From Nymphaea colorata (lineage: Eukaryota > Streptophyta > Magnoliopsida > Nymphaeales > Nymphaeaceae), in assembly GCF_008831285.2 (NCBI RefSeq), contig NC_045143.1, positions 14,099,151 through 14,163,150 on the forward strand: a DNA stretch of 64,000 bases, written 5' to 3'. The position numbers and the translations under genes are program-made. Position 1 is the first letter of the stretch. Each line of letters starts with the position of its first letter. Of the stretch, positions 12,503 to 23,835 are shown in pieces. A model generated the notes under the pieces. The model worked only from the letters and a program-made list of their open reading frames with translations. It had not been told where the DNA came from and ran no database searches.

Positions 12503-13371
12503 AAACTAGACATATACATAATAACATAACTTACTACAAAAGGAAATATCTACTTACAGAAAAAACTTCCTAACAAGAAGGAAACATAAAGAAGCTAACC
12601 AAATGTCAGACTAAACCAAAAACATACTAATTGCTCAATGAGCAAGGACTAGTCAAGATAGTCAGTCAAATAGCCTACGCTCCAAGGCCCCACCTACTAT
12701 GTGGCCATGGACTAGTTGGATGGCAGACAACTAGGGCACTAGCCAGTCAGCTAGTTACTAGGCTGACAAGACTAACAGTTTTTGTTTTTCAATTTCAACA
12801 AGTGCTCTCTCTCTCTCTTGCTCTCTCTCTTCCATCAACTTCACCAGATTCTTAACCCATATGAAGGTTCCATATGCGAACATAGTCCTACGAAGTTGAA
12901 CCCACCCACATCCAAATATCAATCCAACATGTTCCTCACAGGCTGAACCCAGTCCTGACTAACTTTTCCTTTTTTGGCTTTTACATCTAAACTTTACCAC
13001 CAGGCAGTTTTCCAGAGAGAAAGGGAGCTTCAGCGGCTCCCCACATCGCCAATGGGTGGAGGGTTTCCTCCACTCGATGATGGGTGGGCATCGTTCCTCA
13101 GGTGACGAGGGACTCCACCCACTGAGCCTACCTGCGACGGCAGGGGGAGGGAGAGGGAGAGGAAGAGGGAGGAGAGTGATAGAGAGAAAGATGGGGATCA
13201 ATCCAAGCCATTCGATCAGATCAGACGGCTCAGATTTGATGTCCCCCAATGTCACTTTACACAGAATGTCACCATTCAGTGTTCCGCTTATAATATCATT
13301 TACTTTCAAAATAACACAATATATGTGTCCAATGTAATATCATGTCATCATTGCAAATCATCATGAATTTC
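10221..13371. other. Gene-free intergenic DNA left of copia element A
   Basis: About 3.1 kb with a (TA)n run at about 12455-12498 and a (CT)n run at about 12807-12833. A short CTAGTTGGATGGCAGAC-type block near 12700 resembles dispersed sequence near 29350. No convincing coding region on either strand. Confidence 0.4.
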
Positions 13372-13376
13372 CATAA

Positions 13377-13653
13377 TGTTAGAATATCTTGTATAGGGAA
13401 CCGGGTCTGGATATGGTCCCGGTCCCATGGGCGCGGGTACCGAGAGTGGCTCGGTACCCTAGGCAGGTCTCCCTCTTTTATAATCCCACTTATTGTGTAA
13501 TTGTTGATTAAGTGGAAATAACATTCTCTCTCCTAGGGTTGCGGTTTTGCCCCTAGGTTAGAGCTTCTCCGTGGTTTGTCACCTCTAACTGAGGTTTTCC
13601 CCGTATATCGTGTGTTTCTTCTCCGTTCTCTTCTTGTGTTGATTGTTTCTACA
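13377..13653 (+). repeat. 5' LTR of element A
   Basis: Starts TGTTAGAATATC and ends TTTCTACA. It holds a degraded inverted repeat near the start (ACCGGGTCT/GGTCCCGGT), which is intact in element B. Confidence 0.95.
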
Positions 13654-13666
13654 TGGTATCAGAGCC
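13654..13666 (+). other. Primer binding site of element A
   Basis: TGGTATCAGAGCC directly follows the LTR. It is the usual plant copia primer site, complementary to the 3' end of initiator-Met tRNA. Confidence 0.92.
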
Positions 13667-13942
13667 AACGCGTGTGGGTTTTTTGGTGTGATCGTGGAGT
13701 TTCCGCCTGTTTCCGCCGCTGTTGGAGTTCCTTTTTTTTCCGCCGCCCGTCGCCGCTGCCGTTTCCGCCACCACCGCCGCTTGGACTTTCTTTGCGCCCG
13801 CCGCTGGTTTGTGCACCTGTCGCCATCACCGTTGTTCCGCGCCTCCGCCGCTGGTGACCTGCGGCGCCTTCGTCGCCTCTTGTCCTGTTGTCTCTTGTCC
13901 TGGTGCCGCGTTTCCTAGTGTTGGGTATTGCTTGTGATTGTG

Positions 13943-16900
13943 ATGGCCGAAGAGATGACTTCCAAGATCGATGCTGCCTTTGACTCGGGCAGTAATACCA
14001 AGAACGAGAACTTGCCTGTTCAAGTCACCTCCATTCGGCTGAACAAAGACAACTATCTCTCTTGGTCTACTGCACTTGAAATAGGGATTACCAGTCGCGG
14101 TCGCCTTCCCTATATCACTGGGGAGAAACCTGCACCCTCTAAAACGGATCCACAATGGGCGACTTGGGCGTTGGAAGATAGCCAAGTTAAAGTATGGATC
14201 ATTAGTTTTGTTTCCGCTGATATTCAGCCTTTGATCTTGCGTAAGTCGACTGCATATGACATGTAGACTGTGCTTGCAAGAATGTATGGCCGTAAGAAGA
14301 GAGTCTTGCGCACGTACCAAATCAAACGTGGCATCTACTCTCTTAAACAGGGTGACTTGTCTGTGAAATCCTTCTTTGCAGCCCTGAAGACTAAATGGGA
14401 GGAACTGGACTATCATGTGAATGATGACTGGCATTATGGTTTTGATCATGCCTTGTACTGGGAAAAAGAATGGATGGACCGAACTTTTATTTTCCTTGGA
14501 GGATTACGTGATGAATTTGAATCCATTAGGAGCCAAATTCTCAATTGTGATGAGATTCCTGGGATTGAGGAGGTGTATGCCCGAGTAGAATCTGAGGAAC
14601 AACGTCGCCAAGTCATGCATATTGACTCCAGCCATGGGAGCTCTCCCTCAGCGTTTGTTAGCCGTGCCTCAGGGACTGGACAACGTCCTGTTCGGCGTTG
14701 TAGTCATTGTAACAAGTTGGGGCATTCTGTGGATTTCTGTTGGGATATTCATCCTGAGAAGAGACTTGTTCGTGGTCGTCCTCCTTCTAGTCAGCGAGGG
14801 TCTTCTGTGCCTGACTCTAGTCAGGGTTGTTCGTCAAATGTTGAAAAATCAAAGCTTTCCTCTGATCAAATCAAGGAATTGCAAGCTTATATCAGCCGGC
14901 TTTCTACTACACAAGAGGAAAGTTCCACGTCCGAGGGAGCTAAGTTAGCTCAAGCTCTTGTGGCCACAAGTGATCAAGGTAATTCCTCCTTTGGTGATTG
15001 GATTGTTGACAGTGGGGCTACACATCATATGACAGGGGATCTTAAGTTGTTTCAAGAATACAAATTGTCTTCAGGGTAGCAACGCGTGTCTATGGCTGAT
15101 GGGTCTTCTATCTCTGTGGCTGGAAAAGGGAGTTTGTCCTTGTTGAATAAATATCGTCTGCATAATGCTCTTCATGTTCCCAATATTCCTGTGAACTTGT
15201 TATCTGTCAGCAGTATTACCAAAGAACTAAATTGTAATCTAATTTTTTCTGCTGACCATTGTTTCCTATAGGACTTGGTGACGGGGAAGAAGATTGGGAT
15301 TGGTTCGGTTATTGATGGACTCTACAGACTGCCCGTGCAAGTTGCGTCTGTCTTGATTTCAGCCACTAGTGGACAGTTGTCAGGTGTGGAAGACAGGTCT
15401 ATCATTATGCGATGGCACGAGCGTCTTGGACATCTCCCATTCCAGTCGATCAAGAAGTTGTTTCCAAGGCTTTTTACTTTTGTTTCCATTGACTCCTTCA
15501 CATGTGAAGTGTGTCAGTTGGCTAAGCATGTCAGGGCGTCGTACCCTATTTCTTTCAATAAAACCACCCGTCCGTTTGCTTTGGTTCATTCTGATGTTTG
15601 GGGTCCTTCGGGAGCACCCACTTGTCGTGGTTTTCATTATTTTATGACTCTTATTGATGACTACTCTCGTTGTACGTTCGTGTACCTGTTGAAAGAACGT
15701 AGTGACGTTCCGGTCATTGTCAAAAATTTTGTGGCTTTTGTTGAGACTCAGTTTCAGACCTCTGTTCAGGCTTTCCGCACTGATAATGCTAGAGAGTATG
15801 TCTCTCAATCTCTAGATGATTTCTTGAAGAGCAAGGGTATTGTTCATAAAACGTTCTGTAGTTATACACCTCTCCAAAATGGCGTGGCTGAACGGAAGAA
15901 TCGCCATTTATTAGATGTCACCCGGGCTATTATGTTCCATCGGCAAGTTCCTAAGCGCTACTGGGGTGATGCACTTCTCACTAGTGCCCACCTTATTAAT
16001 CGTATGCCTACCCGTGTGTTGCAGGGTCATTCCCCATATTCTATGCTTTGGCCTACTCAGAATCCCTGGCCTCTTACTCCTCGGGTGTTCGGGTGTGTCT
16101 GTTTTGTTCATGACCATAGTCCCACCCTCAAGAAACTTGACCCTCGATCTATCAAGGCTGTCTTCCTGGGGTATTCCTCCACTCAGAAGGGATACAAATG
16201 TGTTGATCCTACCACTTCTAAAGTCTATGTCTCCCGGGATGTTACTTTTCATGAGCATGAGGCATACTTTCCTGTGAATCCTCTTCAGGGGGAGTGTCTA
16301 GGGAACAGTAGTGAAGAGTATTCCTCAAATCAATTGATACAGTTTATGGATTTCTTGGATTACAAGGTTAGTCACAGTGTGGCAGACACAGTCAGAGATG
16401 ATAGAGATAGTCACATGGACGGGGGCCTTGTTGATAATCAGTCCACAGCTCGTGATCACTTGTTTGGCCAGGTGTACACCAGGAAGAAGACAGATGTGGT
16501 TGAGAATGTTGATATAACCAATCCCAATCTTGTGAGTTCCCCGGATGACCCAAGTCAAATCAATGAAGAGCTTCCTATAGCCTTGCGCAAGGGCACCAGG
16601 TCATGTACTTCTCATCCTATTCAGAGATTTGTCTCTTATGCGAAACTTAGTAAGGATTACAAATGCTTTATTACATCCTTGTCTAAGTCTGTGATTCCCA
16701 GGTGTGTGGAAGATGCTAGAGAGGATCCTAAATGGCTACATGCCATGACAAAGGAGATGGATGCCTTGGCGAAGAATGATGATACTTGGGAAGTAGTTGA
16801 TATTCCCAAGGGGACTCATTTAGTTGGTTCCAAGTGGGTGTTCAATGTGAAATACAAACCGGATGGTACCGTGGAGAGGTATAAGGCTCGTCTTGTTGCA

Positions 16901-18241
16901 AAGGGGTTCAGCCAAAAATATGGTATTGATTACCTTGAAACCTTTGCCCCTGTTGCTAAACTGAAAACTGTGAGGGTCATCTTAGCACTTGCCGTGCAAA
17001 AGAAGAGCATGGATCAGCTTGATATCAAGAATGCATTCTTGAACGGCTATCTATAAGAAGAGGTCTACATGAGCATGCCTCCTGGATATGTTCAAAACGG
17101 AAAATGTTGTCATCTCAAGAAAGCCTTGTATGGATTAAAGCAGTCTCCTAGAGCATGGTTCGAAAGGCTGAGGATAGTGATGAATACTAATGGATACAAA
17201 CAGGAAAATGGTGATCACACCTTATTCATTAAGCAGAGAAATGGCCTGGTGAGTCTTCTTCTTGTGTATGTTGATGATATGATAGTCACAGGTGACGATG
17301 AAGAAGAAAAAAGGAAGATGAAGGAAATGTTAGCTGCCGAATTTGATCTTAAAGATCTGGGTAAACTAAGGTACTTTCTGGGGATCGAGATTGCTCGGTC
17401 AGAGACAGGGCTTGTTATGAGCCAAAGGAAATACACTCTGAATCTTTTAAAGGAGACAGGCAAACTTGGATGTAGGCCCTTTCTTACTCCAATGGAGTCT
17501 GGTACAAAGATAAGCATCAAAACTGGCAACATCCTAAATGAGGAAGGAAAAGGGCGGTATCAGAGGCTGGTTGGTAAGCTCAACTATCTTACTCTTACTC
17601 GCCCTGATATTACTTATGTTCTGAATGTGTTGAGTCAGTTCATGCATGCTCCTACTGATTGTCACTGGAAGAGTGCAGAAAGAGTGTTGGGGTACCTAAA
17701 GAATGACCCAGAGAAATGATTACTATATACTCAGCAAGACCAACTTAATACTGAAGGATACTCTGATGCAGATTGGGCAGGATGCACTGATACTAGGAGG
17801 TCTACCACAGGATACTGCATCTTTCTGGAGGGTACCCTGGTTGTATGGAGAAGTAAAAGGCAGGAAGTTTGTTCTAGATCCAGTGCTGAGGCTGAATACA
17901 GGGTTGTGGCTATAGGAGTTACAGAAATGTTATGGTTAAAGATTCTCCTAGTTGATATTGGTGTTGAAACGGAAGAAAAAATGAAGATGTACTGTGACAA
18001 CAAGTCTGCGATTAACCTTGCAAACAATCCCGTCCTGCATGACAGAACTAAACATGTGGAGATTGATCGCCATTTCATACGGGAACGCATAGATTCCAAG
18101 GAGTTGATCCTGCCGTATATGAAGTCTGAAGATCAAATTGCCGATGTTTTAACCAAAGCCTTATGTACATCTCAATTCGAGAAAAATGTGAGCAAGCTTG
18201 GCATGTTTGACATGTATGCCAAGCTTGAGGGGGAGTATTAG
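13943..18241 (+). pseudogene. Element A gag-pol polyprotein with five stop codons
   Basis: One continuous frame carries gag with a CCHC knuckle (CSHCNKLGHSVDFC), protease ([11 protein letters not shown]), integrase ([26 protein letters not shown]), reverse transcriptase ([11 protein letters not shown]) and RNase H ([14 protein letters not shown], ending DVLTKAL). In-frame stops end at 14266, 15079, 15271, 17056 and 17719; no frameshift was found. Compared with element B, several stops look like single transitions at Trp or Gln codons. Small length differences from B (for example a missing Trp codon before MDQLD) are multiples of three. Not translatable as a whole. Confidence 0.93.
18227..18235 (+). 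other. Polypurine tract of element A
   Basis: GAGGGGGAG immediately precedes the 3' LTR and would prime plus-strand synthesis. Confidence 0.85.
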
Positions 18242-18512
18242 AATATCTTGTATAGGGAACCGGGTCTAGATATGGACCCGGTCCCATGGGCGCGGGTACC
18301 GAGAGTGGCTCAGTACCCTAGGCGGGTCTCCCTCTTTTATAATCCCACTTATTGTGTAATTGTTGATTAAGTGGAAATAACATTCTCTCTCCAAGAGTTG
18401 CGGTTTTGCCCCTAGGTTAGAGCTTCTCCGTGGTTTTTCACCTCTAACTGAGGTTTTCCACGTATATCGTGTGTTTCTTCTCTGTTCTCTTCTTGTGTTG
18501 CTTGTTTCTACA
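18236..18512 (+). repeat. 3' LTR of element A
   Basis: Same 277-bp length as the 5' LTR. Its first dinucleotide is mutated from TG to TA. The stop codon of the pol frame lies in its first bases. Confidence 0.95.
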
Positions 18513-18517
18513 CATAA

Positions 18518-19266
18518 GATTCTTAAAAATTGTTGTTTTACATAATTTTACTTTAAAGAGACATCTACATAAAGCTTTATTTACAATTTACCATGAAAAA
18601 TGTTTAAAAACCTACATTTCACAGTTATTCTCTAATACATTTTCTTCTATCTTCTAAGCTTTCAAGATTTTAGTGATAAAAAACCATGTTTTTGAAAAAA
18701 AAAATCAGAGAAACTCCTCCAATGAATGGCTGAGAATGATACAAACTACAACCTCACTTCTACCAAACATGACACCATGACGACTTTTGTCTTTCTCTCA
18801 TTGAATATACATGGGCGTTCCAGATTCAGCCATCCAGTTTTGAGGTCTGTGGCCATCCAAACACTTTGCCAGTAGTTCCCAAAATCTGACCAGTAGATGG
18901 TCAGTAGTTCTCAAAATCTGACCATGTAGATGTGATCAGAATGTCCAAAATACATGAACCAAGAAAATTTGTAAAAATGAAGTGAGAAGATCGGATTCTA
19001 TGGCCTGAAAAACCTAGGGCCCCTGATTTTGTAACCCTCATAAAATCTGATTCACACTGGATTCCAGCAATCCTTTTTCTGAAACATATAGATTTGAATA
19101 TTCCAACCACATCCATATGGTCAGAATTGTGAAAAACAGCTGTTCTCCATAAAAATAGTCAGACTACTACCTGAAAGCTCATTGGACGGCCAAATCTTAA
19201 CATTCACCAAATCTCCAAATAATACCTAATTTCTAACTTCTATTAGATATCTATAAACCTGCCCAC
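18518..19266. other. Downstream flank and probable 3' UTR of CLC-d
   Basis: AT-rich sequence between element A and the CLC-d stop codon. It should contain the CLC-d 3' UTR and polyadenylation site, neither of which I can position. It holds no other gene. Confidence 0.45.
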
Positions 19267-22200
19267 TCATGGTTTTATGCTATGAACATGAAAAGCAAAT
19301 TGATAAAAAATTACACAGGTGTGGCTGCGTCGAGACCTTACACTATTGGATTGTAACTCCACGGTTGCTGAATCTTCATTTCCCTGGAATGTGTAGGAAA
19401 ACAACATTTTATTAGAACTGTAGTAATATAACAAAAACATACACAGGAAATACAATAGCCTCCATCCTCATTGATAATAAACCCAAATTAGTTAACTTGA
19501 TGGCACGTTCAGAATCTGTAACTTGAATGAGTCTCGTGTCTTAACATACACTAACACCACTTGACAATAGGAACAGTTCTCGAAGGTTAGCCTCAAGGCA
19601 GCACTTGCAACTCAATATCAGGAAGCCAAGCAGCTTGCCCCAAAGGTGTTAAGTGTATAAGGTTTGGGTCATGATGTATAGATCTGGATCCAAATCCAGA
19701 CACCATATCAGGTGTTTCCACTTTAAAGTATGGCCGCAATATTTTTTGTTTTTAATAAGACTTATTAGTCCATGGTGTAAAAGATTGGTTTTATAATATA
19801 ATCTTAGGGTTCAGCAGACAGTTAGGGAAGAAAATTGCTTACTCGGTGTTCCTATGTGACAATCAAAGCACAATTAACATTGCTTTTAATCCCATTCAGC
19901 ATAGCAGGACCAAGCACAATGAAATCGATCAACATTTTATTCGTCAACAAAAGGTTGAGGAAAAGGAGATAGAGCCCCAACATGTTAGAACTAAAGATCA
20001 ACTGGCAGACTTATTTATAAAGGATCAACAAGATGACAATTCTGGTTGCTAAAGAACAAATTGTACATGATGCAAGACCATGTAAAGGGAGGGTGTTAAA
20101 ACGTGTATAAGGTGTGGATCATGACGTCTGGATCTGGATCCAAATCCAGACATCATATTGCTTTTTAACGTTATATTTTCTCATTAATGGCATGGCTGCA
20201 ATATTCTTTGTTTTTAATAGGACTTATTAGTCCATACTGCATAGTGTAAAAGACTGGTTTTATAGTATAATCTTAGGGTTCAGCAGAGAGTTACTGCTGC
20301 TGCCGTCTCTATCCTTTGGCACTTCTCTTCTCCTTCTTTCTTGTTTTTCTGTGCAAAAGTCTTCAGTGGATGACATAGTAATCTCATATTACAAAATCTT
20401 AGAAAAGGTGCAGTTATGGATCAAAAGGCATAAGTAGTTGCATGGGACAAAGATCAATTGTATAGAAGTTCATGTCATGCTCTCAGGCAAATGTCTCATG
20501 GTGAGATATTCGACTGCCAAGGCTTCAAGAGGCTTATGCATCATGCCGCTCCACTTTAGCCTCCCAACCAAACCAAGGCCTTTAACCTCCAACTTTTTAT
20601 TGATTTTTGAAAAATTGAAATCAGGAAACCAAGTGATTTGGGATTGACACCCCAAGTCCAAGAAGCCAGGCTTCTTGCCACTATGAGCCAGAAGCATAAA
20701 TAGTTGCATGAGGTGAAGCTTCATTTCTTAAGCATGAGCCAGGATGAGAAATTTGCCCACCAAACATAGTGAAACTTATGTATCATGGAGCAGTTAAAGC
20801 CACTCTGGCACAGTAAGGGTCTTAACTCCCATCCCAAGTCACACGGACGCTGCAATTTGACTGTCGCACCCGTGTCGACACGACTCGGGTGCGGGTACGG
20901 CTCGGATTTGCACCCGACTCAAGTCAACAAGAGTCGGGTGCAGCTGACCGCACCCGATCATTTTTGTCCATTTTGGACACGCATCCGACTCGCGTTTAAC
21001 TCGAGTCAGGTGCGGTCAAACCTCGTGAAGCCTATTTTCATCCTTTTTTGACATTTTTTTATTTTAAAAATTTTTAACGTTAAAAAGAGGGTTTAGCATT
21101 TTTTTTCCATTTTTGTGTTTTTTCCTGGATTTGTTGTTTTTTGTCTACTTGTGTACTTGTTTAATGTTTGTACTTTGTAAGCACGTTAATGCTTAATATT
21201 TTACATTCATATACACAATACATTACAACTTATAAGTAGGTAATATATAATATTCATATATAATTTGTCCATAAAGTGTGCAGTGTAGAGTGTATAGACT
21301 ATAGTGTATACTCTAAATTTCTTAGTTCTTATACGCGCGTGTCTGTCTATACATAAACTCTAAATTTCTTAGTTCTTATATATGTGTGTGTGTGTGTGTG
21401 TAAATAATAAATTAGTAATAACAAATAAATATGATCGTCGCACCGCAGCACCTAAATTTGTGGGGATGTGCCGCACCAGCATCTACACCCGCACCTGCAC
21501 CTATGTGACATAGGTCCCACCCTTTTCTTAGTACCTCATAGGCAGGAATTTCATCAGTTTTTTTTAAAATAAAAATTTAAATAAAAAAGATTAAGGGGAT
21601 TAATACTATCCTTTCATGAGCTGCTTGTGTAATGGCTTTTTGGAATATTCACTAGAATTGAAAACTCAAGTAGCTCAAACTCAACTCAGCTAGGAAATTG
21701 AACGTTTAGTTTAGACTATCATTTTCCGTCAATCCAAAGTACAGCAATGCATCAACTCTGCAGTTTGCCTCTGTGAGAGTGTGAGGGTATGTGCTGGAGT
21801 GTGTGCACATCTGGGCATGGGTCTTTGTGCATGTGGTGCTGTTTAGCAGAAAAGGAGATAAAATTGACTTAATGGAGCCATCATATGAGTTTATGAACAT
21901 AGTCATTCTAGGAAGTAATTCAAGTGCATACCTCTCTTAGAAGGTCCTTCCTAGTAATTAATCCAATCACACGAGATGCACGAGGAACAACAAATATATG
22001 CCTCAACCCCAACTGGCGGAAAAGATTGTACACCTATTATACATAAATCAGGTTAGTGATAAATAGTGCAAATTCATGAGTTCAATTGGATGCAATCATC
22101 CTCACCTTGGCCAATGACATATCTTCTGGTACTATATATGGGGAGGGATTCAAGAAAGGAGCAAGATCTATATACATGTCCAGATCTACTTGGTCTAGCT

Positions 22201-23793
22201 GAATTTCATCAACTGACATTCCTTTACTAGAAACAGGTTTCACAAACTCACTGGCGGCATGCCTATTAAAAGAAAAAAAAAAAGATAAATACCATCAGAA
22301 AGGACTTTCATCTGCATACAAAATGGAAATTTTGCAAGTAAAAACATTTGATTAATCTTGCTACCCGAATGATCCTCTGGTATCGGAAGGCAAAGGATCG
22401 TGTTGAAAGTCTAGCTTAGAATGTAGAAGCACCAATAGATGACTGCAAAGAAAATTCTAGGTAAGCCTTATACTCAGTGTTTACAACACAAATCTTATTA
22501 AAAAAACAACACCAAAAACCAAATTATGACTTGAAAAAAACATCCATAAAATTTTAAACATTATTAAACATACCTCCGTAGTATGAGCCCAATAATGATA
22601 GTCTCACCACCACGAGAATAATCCACCACCTATATTGGACAAGTCAGAAAAAGAAATGTGCATAAACACCAAAGGAGCCAAAAAAACGATGCCACGTCTC
22701 ACAAGACACAAACACTCACAGGGTACCCATTATGCTTGTTGCTTCTTAAGATAGATACTACGTCTGCAACTTTAACAACACGAGGAAGAGAGACAACCTG
22801 TAAAAGTCAAAGGCACATCTTGTAGATTATTTAGATAAAAGAGAAAAGTAAATTGAATTTTCAGTTATGAGAATGAATTGATCACCACATACCTTTTGAC
22901 TTGAGCATGCTTCTTTTGCAGTCATCTTCCGCATGAAATACTTTGGCCTGGATTCAAGTAACGGTATACCCCTTAGGCGTGCTTGCTCTTCATATAGACC
23001 TTCATTGAACGCATCACCAACAGCCTATAAAACCACCAAAACATAAAATTACTCCTGATCTATTTAAAGAAAAGGTTCAAAAATTCAAGCAGCCTGCCTT
23101 GGAAATAAGAAGAACAAGCATGATAAGAGGTAGAAGCTTCAAGTTGTTTGTGATCTCGACCATTATGACACAAAGGGACACCGTCATCCGCATTGATCCG
23201 CCGAGAAATGAAGCAGCTCCAAGCAGTGCGTACCTGACAAATTCCGCAAGGTTGTTTTACCATCACAAAGGAAAAAACACAACAAAATTCCTATATCCTT
23301 AACAGAAAATGGCAACTGAAAATCAGACTTTTACAGCAACGGGAGAGAAAGACAAACTGTTCAACAAGATCTGTCAACAGCCCACAGAATGTGTGCTCCA
23401 TTGGTAATTTGGTGCTACAGGATGCCATTTTTGGCCCATATGGCCAACATGATGGATAGCTCAAATTGCTCACTTGAGTACATATAGCAGGAACTTGTGT
23501 CTAGCCATGACTTGCCATATCCGACAGTCCACCAAAACAGAAATACAGTGCACTCTATGTCACACGGACTCTTCAAAAAGAGTGCAGTACCCGACTCGAC
23601 ATGACGTAGGTGTGGGTGCTGGTGCTAGTGTGGCTCAGACTCGCACCCCACATTTTTCCTCTAAAAATTTTTTTGCTTCTTTTTTTTCTTCACTCTCTCC
23701 CTCTCTTTCTTTATTTACAGTAATAAAAGTTAAAAAAAATGACAAATTAAGCTAGGAAACAACTATATGATTTATATATATGATGAATGCATA

Positions 23794-23835
<42 letters not shown>

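Larger units (their letters stand above)
13377..18512 (+). mobile_element. Ty1/copia LTR retrotransposon A, full length, inactive
   Basis: A 5136-bp element bounded by 277-bp LTRs and a perfect 5-bp target duplication, CATAA (13372-13376 and 18513-18517). Order: LTR, tRNA-iMet type primer site, gag, protease, integrase, reverse transcriptase, RNase H, polypurine tract, LTR. That order (integrase before RT) defines Ty1/copia. The LTRs differ at about 11 of 277 positions (~4%), so it is older than element B of the same family. It lies about 750 bp beyond the CLC-d stop codon, in opposite orientation. Confidence 0.96.

Noticed and set aside
13826-14449. A 207-residue minus-strand open frame overlapping element A gag
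   Set aside because: It is a shadow of the plus-strand gag frame; a similar shadow occurs in element B.
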